This document shows positions 59,847 through 64,000 of a stretch of DNA of 64,000 nt, piece by piece. This DNA is from Peromyscus leucopus. Its lineage: Eukaryota; Chordata; Mammalia; Rodentia; Cricetidae. How positions within the stretch are numbered: position 1 is the stretch's first letter; every line of letters begins with the position of its first letter. The stretch lies in the NCBI RefSeq assembly GCF_004664715.2, contig NC_051072.1:42763642-42827641 (forward strand), read 5' to 3'. The notes under the pieces are model-generated. The model searched no databases, had not been told where the DNA came from, and saw only the letters and a program-made list of their open reading frames with translations. A program made the translations under genes and the position numbers.

Positions 59847-60313
59847 TATGGTTGTATTTTATTTGTACTGAAATGTGATTTTAATTGTATGGTAATAAAT
59901 AAAGTTGCCCAGGGGTCAGAGCTATTAGAGCCATAGCAAAAGCTGGGCATTGGTGGTGCACGCCTCTAATCCCAGCACTTGGTAGGCAGAGCTAGGTAGA
60001 TCTCTGTGTGTTCAAGGATACAGCCAGCATTGGAGACACATGCCTTTAATCTCAATACCATAGAAGACCTGGAGGGCTGTACAACAGACAGTGATGAGGC
60101 AATCATGTGGTTGGTTTTACAACCAATGAGAAGGCAGAACAGAAAGTCTATATAAAGACAAACAGACAGGAAGTAGCTCTCTTTGGGAGAGGTCTCTTGG
60201 CTTAAGAGGCTAGCTGCAGCAGCCGGGTAAGGCTCTTAGCTCTGATCTCTTGGCTTTTGTCTTTGCATTGGCTCTGTGTTTCTTATTTAATGAGACGGTT
60301 GGTTGCATCTACA
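59847..60313 (+). mobile_element. Family A 3' LTR, near complete
   Basis: 467 bp from TATGGTTGTATTTTATTTGT to GGTTGGTTGCATCTACA. It has AATAAATAAAGTTGCC, a B1-derived stretch (about 59940-60030), ACCAATGAG at about 60122, TCTATATAAAG at about 60148 and the R/U5 stretch seen at 41.4 kb. It shows what the 40.7 kb copy looked like before the extra B1 insertion. Confidence 0.85.
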
Positions 60314-60465
60314 CTTCAGTCCCAGATCACTATGCAGGCAAAACACACAGTAGGTCGAAGGTTTTGTGGCTGAGTTGGTGTCTCAATCCATCCACTTGAG
60401 GCCTTTCCTGGTTACAGAAGATGGCCAGCTCAGGCTCTGTATCGCCCATTACAATGAGTCCTAGC
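60314..60465 (-). mobile_element. L1 3' UTR segment, inverted part
   Basis: GGTTTTGTGGCTGAGTTGGT, CCATCCACTTGAGGCCTTTC and AGATGGCCAGCTCAGGCTCT have the same orientation as the minus-strand L1 at 43.58-43.67 kb. Plus-orientation L1 3' UTR follows directly. Confidence 0.7.
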
Positions 60466-60750
60466 TCTTTTGCCTGCTTGTCAGACTCTTTTCCTCTTAC
60501 GGGGTTGACTCTTCCAACCTTGATATGTTGGTATATACCTGGTCTTATTGTAATTTATTGTGCCATGTTTGGCTGATGTCCCTGGGAGTCCTGCTCTTGT
60601 CTGAGGAGAGGAGGCAGGAAGGGGTTGCATCTGGTGAAGAGGGGAGGCAGGCGGTGGGGAGAGACAGGGGAGGGGATGGAGGGGAAACTGCCATCAGGAT
60701 GTAATATATGAGAGAAGAATATATAACAAAAATCACAACTTCTATCTTTA
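60466..60750 (+). mobile_element. L1 3' end with purine-rich tract
   Basis: GCCTGCTTGTCAGACTCTTT, CCTGGTCTTATTGTAATTTA, GCCATGTTTGGCTGATGTCC, a G-rich purine tract and CAGGATGTAATATATGAGAG form a plus-strand L1 terminus. With the preceding inverted segment it has the structure of a 5'-inverted insertion. Confidence 0.75.
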
Positions 60751-60754
60751 CTTC

Positions 60755-62405
60755 TCCCAAGCAACTGAAAGCAACCTAGGAGCTGGGGAATCTGATATTT
60801 TCATAGAGCATTTTAATCTCACCTTTATAGTAGGTTCCAGAATAGCAATGAAAACTCTACATTGATGTACACTATCAGTTCTCCAAGACTATTCTCTAAA
60901 TCAGGATGCGCTAAGAAGTGTATGCCTAATAAATGCTTTTCTAAACACTCTTCCTTAAAAAGTAGCCTGTTATATTAAAAAATGTCAGGTTTGCCTCAGA
61001 TAACAGCCATGGATATTCTAAGGCAGTGTGATAAATCTGAAAATGAAAACACCAATCAACTGTACCCAGCTGCTTTTCTCATTTTACATCATGTCTCTCC
61101 TTTGATGTAGAGATGGCTGGAGAAGTATTGAAGAAGTAAATGAAATTTTTTTTATCTTCTATGTCTTTCCCATTTTCAATTAAAGTATGATATCAAAAAT
61201 TTGAACAGAAATTGTAACAAATGTAGTTGTTCTTTGTTCACCTGGAGTTCAGATGGACAGAATGCTCCTCAGAGAGTTCAACGGCCACATTCACCCTGCT
61301 CTGTCCCTGAGGAGAAGGCAGGGCGCTGCTGTGAAGGCCCTCTGGGAATAGGACTGTGGGTTCTGGTCATATTTTCCTGAGCTCCCACTAAAGATTTTAA
61401 ACAATATCATTTTAAAATAAGCCTTATCATAAAATATATTTCTAAAAGAAAACTGTCAGATTTTTAAGATTAAATAAGAAAAGATGTTGTAAGTTTGATT
61501 TAAAAAATGAAGAAGATTGAGTGAAGCATTCCATAATGAAATATGTTACAAAATCTTGGTCTAGTTTGGGAAGAATAAATGATACAGGGCTTCCTGCTCA
61601 ACAAAACACAGTAAGACAAATGATGATTATTGGAAAATAAAACAAGAAAGTGAAATTGGAAAATAAATAAAGAAACCTTTCCTTCTGCCCTTTACTGGAA
61701 AGGATGCGTTTGTCCCTGAGGAACCCAGTTTTCAGGGTGCAATCCAGAGATGGGTGGGAACCTTTTGTGAGAACCCAAGTTTTGTCCTTTATTTTGGACT
61801 CCATGGTCTCCCAAATGTTACCTCAAGGATGCCTGGTGAGAAAGCAGGCATGAATTTGGCACTGGCATTTGTCATTTCAGTTGTATGACTTTGCCTCTAT
61901 GGTTTTGGCTTTCTCAGTTATTAAAAGGTTACATGTTGCTGCATCGTGATTGTTTCTTTCTTTGCCTCTACAACTTCATTTGAGTACTTGATTAATTTTA
62001 TAACTGAGGCTATGTGTGCAACACTTACAATATGAATGAATTTTGATGACAAATAGGAATATATTCACTCACTAAGTCTGTGGGGCATTAGCTAAAAGAC
62101 TTTTAGTAATTTGGTTGTTTTTTTTTCCCCCATTGTATCTCAAGCTTTCCCTTTTCAAGAAGGGAAATTAGTAAGAGTTGCATTAAAAGACTTTAGAAAT
62201 GATGAGTGAGATCACTGTGAAGTACTTAGACATTATATGGTGCTTATTTAGTAATGGCAGCTATTATCATTACTACAAATTATCACTAAGATGTTTCAGA
62301 TCATTTGTGCATCAGAGCAATAAGCAACTCTATGTTATTGAACCAAGGGGTTAACTGAATATGATAATATTGTCTGGCATGATTCCACTTGTGTGGAAAA
62401 AAAGC
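60755..62405. other. No gene seen
   Basis: Mostly AT-rich. 61235-61380 is GC-richer (GAGGAGAAGGCAGGGCGCTG) and repeat-free; I cannot assign it. Confidence 0.4.
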
Positions 62406-62411
62406 TCTCCG

Positions 62412-62608
62412 TTTTTTTCTTGCCTTCCCTTCCCTTCTTCTTTTCCCTTCAGTTCCCTTCCCTTCCCTTTTCTTTCTCCTTTCTCTCTGATCATTTTCTC
62501 TTCAACATCTGCCCCTTCTAAGTATCCTCTTCTCCCTTTCCTCTATCTCTTCCTCCTCTCTCTCTTCCCTGCCTCTCCTCCTTCTCCTTCCTGTCTCATT
62601 TCCCCACC
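62412..62608. repeat. Long polypyrimidine tract
   Basis: Nearly 200 bases of C and T with few purine breaks, including TTCCCTTCCCTT-type mirror-symmetric stretches. The 84-codon Ser/Pro/Phe-rich frame here is compositional. Confidence 0.85.
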
Positions 62609-62611
62609 CTC

Positions 62612-63720
62612 ATAAATGTTTAGAATATATCAGAAGGAAACAACCACAAGCATTTTCTCTGGAAAGCAAGTGAAGTAGCAGCTAGTAGGCACATTTATTT
62701 TCTCTTAAACTATGTGTTTCTATTCCTTTCAATGATTGACCATTATCTATATAATAAAGATAACTAAAAGACGCTGTCATCTTCTTAAAATTCAGACTTG
62801 ATGATTCAAGAGCATTTTGTGAAAAGCCTTATTTTCTGACTGTATTGAAAGAGGCCAAGTGTACTGGTTTAAAATGAAACTTCACAAGACTTTCATCCTG
62901 ATTCATTTGAAAATATCTACTACATCTGCTAAAAGGTTCAGAACATGCAAGCCGGATATTATACCACCATGTAAACTAAATTCCTTTTTATCAGAAAGCT
63001 GGATAATCCTTAATGTTTCAGGCAATTTACAGATAATGCAGATTTTTTTTTTTTTTTATCAATTTCTCTTTGTTCTTCAGCCCTGTCGCAGTTGTTATCA
63101 GTTCTAGCCACCACAGCCTCTTGGTGGGAAGGTTATTCTCCCAGTGTCTCATCCTCCTACCACTCTTAATTCAAAGCTGTTCCCATTATCACTACTTCTG
63201 GAAATACAGGTTCTTTAAGAGCCTGGCTTTATTTATCTGTGTTGTTGCCTCTGAGGCAGAAAATGAACTTCTCACAGCACATTTCCTTTTCCTCTGTTTC
63301 CTGGTAAAACAACCAAATGAGACATAGAGATAGTTATGTTGTCTTCTGTATTTTTTTAAAATCAAACTGAGGTAACTTTCCTCTTAGTATTTTTTATAGA
63401 ATGCTTTTCCCATGAGTGAATGCTCAATTCCATCAATGCCTGTATCACCTCATAAATGGAGCCAGTGTCTAGCTTCTGTGGCTTGAGGATTCCGCTTCCA
63501 AAAAAAAAATTCTATTTAAATAGCAAGAGTCTAATGCAGTGACCTGTTTACCTTGCTAAAGTATCAGAAATCAACTTAAAAATATTCACTGAAAATCCCT
63601 AAAAATAGATAATCTGCATAGACTGAAGAAAGTATACTAGAAACTTGTGCTTGTCACATTAGGAAGTGTCATCTTTTTTTTTCACCAAAAATAAACACAA
63701 ATCCACTAAGAAATGATCCT
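62612..63720. other. No gene seen
   Basis: AT-rich, with a T run at about 63044. Frames of 82-85 codons have no recognised domain. Confidence 0.4.
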
Positions 63721-63724
63721 ATCA

Positions 63725-64000
63725 GCTGGGGGATTCCACATGTTCATCAAACAAGGAGGGAGTGGGAGAGCAATGAAAGAGATTTCTTGATAGAGGGAGA
63801 TATCATGGGGATAGGGAGAAACCTGATGCAAGGTAAATTCTCAGGAATCCACAAGGATGACCCAGCTCAGACTACTACAATAGTGGAGAGGGTGCCTGAG
63901 CTGGCTTACCCCAGTAATAGATTGGTGAATACACTAACTGTCATTATAGGGCCTCATCCAGTAACTGATGGAAGCAGATGCAAAGATCCATAGGCAAGCA
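63725..64000 (+). mobile_element. L1 3' UTR, continuing past the window edge
   Basis: AGGAATCCACAAGGATGACC, AATAGTGGAGAGGGTGCCTG, CATTATAGGGCCTCATCCAG and TAACTGATGGAAGCAGATGC follow the L1 3' UTR order, the same region as 43.3-43.7 kb in opposite orientation. The rest lies outside the window. Confidence 0.7.

Larger units (their letters stand above)
56822..60313 (+). mobile_element. Degenerate non-autonomous class II ERV (family A LTRs)
   Basis: A truncated 5' LTR (56822-56927: TATGGTCATATTTTATTTG ... CACACCTTTAATCC) stops inside its B1-derived segment. About 2.9 kb of internal sequence follows with no gag, pro, pol or env frame that I can recognise; the longest frames are 77-131 codons. 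It is broken by an L1 3' end (57895-58225). The internal region ends in a polypurine tract (59831-59846) and a full 3' LTR (59847-60313). Without proteins of its own it would have depended on an autonomous relative. The 6 bp beside the two outer ends do not match, so the ends may be rearranged. Confidence 0.65.

Overview
The window reads as intergenic or intronic DNA from a muroid rodent, most likely a cricetid (hamster, deer mouse or vole group). The basis is the interspersed repeats: B1 SINEs with the AGGAAAGGC-CAAAGCTACACAGAGAAACCCTGTCTC right half that I associate with cricetids, one B3 SINE, Lx-like and younger rodent L1 copies, ORR1/MT-type (ERVL-MaLR) LTRs and several class II (tRNA-Lys-primed) ERV LTRs. 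Repeat names come from recognition by eye, not from a library search. I find no intact protein-coding gene. The longest open frames lie in repeats, microsatellites or one dead processed gene.

Layout. 0-7.6 kb: an ORR1-like LTR carrying a GATA/GA microsatellite, a B3 SINE, and an RPL10A processed pseudogene (minus strand) whose tail has become a TATC microsatellite. 9.4-17.3 kb: a rearranged (5'-inverted) L1, several MaLR LTRs, a G-rich minisatellite split by a class II LTR, a long run of minus-strand L1 3' UTR pieces, and two nearly identical inverted copies of another LTR. 18.5-26.5 kb: L1 3' ends, MaLR LTRs, a second copy of the B1-bearing LTR, and an Lx-like L1 with an ORR1 LTR nested in it. 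26.5-40.5 kb: mostly single-copy AT-rich DNA with B1s, a minus-strand L1 split by a small chimeric ERV insertion, and one short CpG-richer, repeat-free segment near 40.1 kb. 40.7-49.9 kb: an LTR with tRNA-Lys primer site and nested B1, a 3.8 kb minus-strand L1, and an LTR fused to the complement of a complete tRNA-Lys. 50-64 kb: sparse old repeats, then Lx-like L1, a degenerate non-autonomous ERV with polypurine tract and 3' LTR, a second inverted L1, a polypyrimidine tract and an L1 running off the right edge.

There are no operons or pathways to describe. What works together here is retroelement machinery: L1 reverse transcription explains the B1/B3 insertions, the pseudogene and the inverted L1s, and class II retroviral reverse transcription explains the primer-site-bearing LTRs. 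The most unusual object is the LTR-tRNA-Lys chimera at 49.5-49.9 kb, which looks like an integrated plus-strand strong-stop product in which reverse transcriptase copied the entire tRNA primer.
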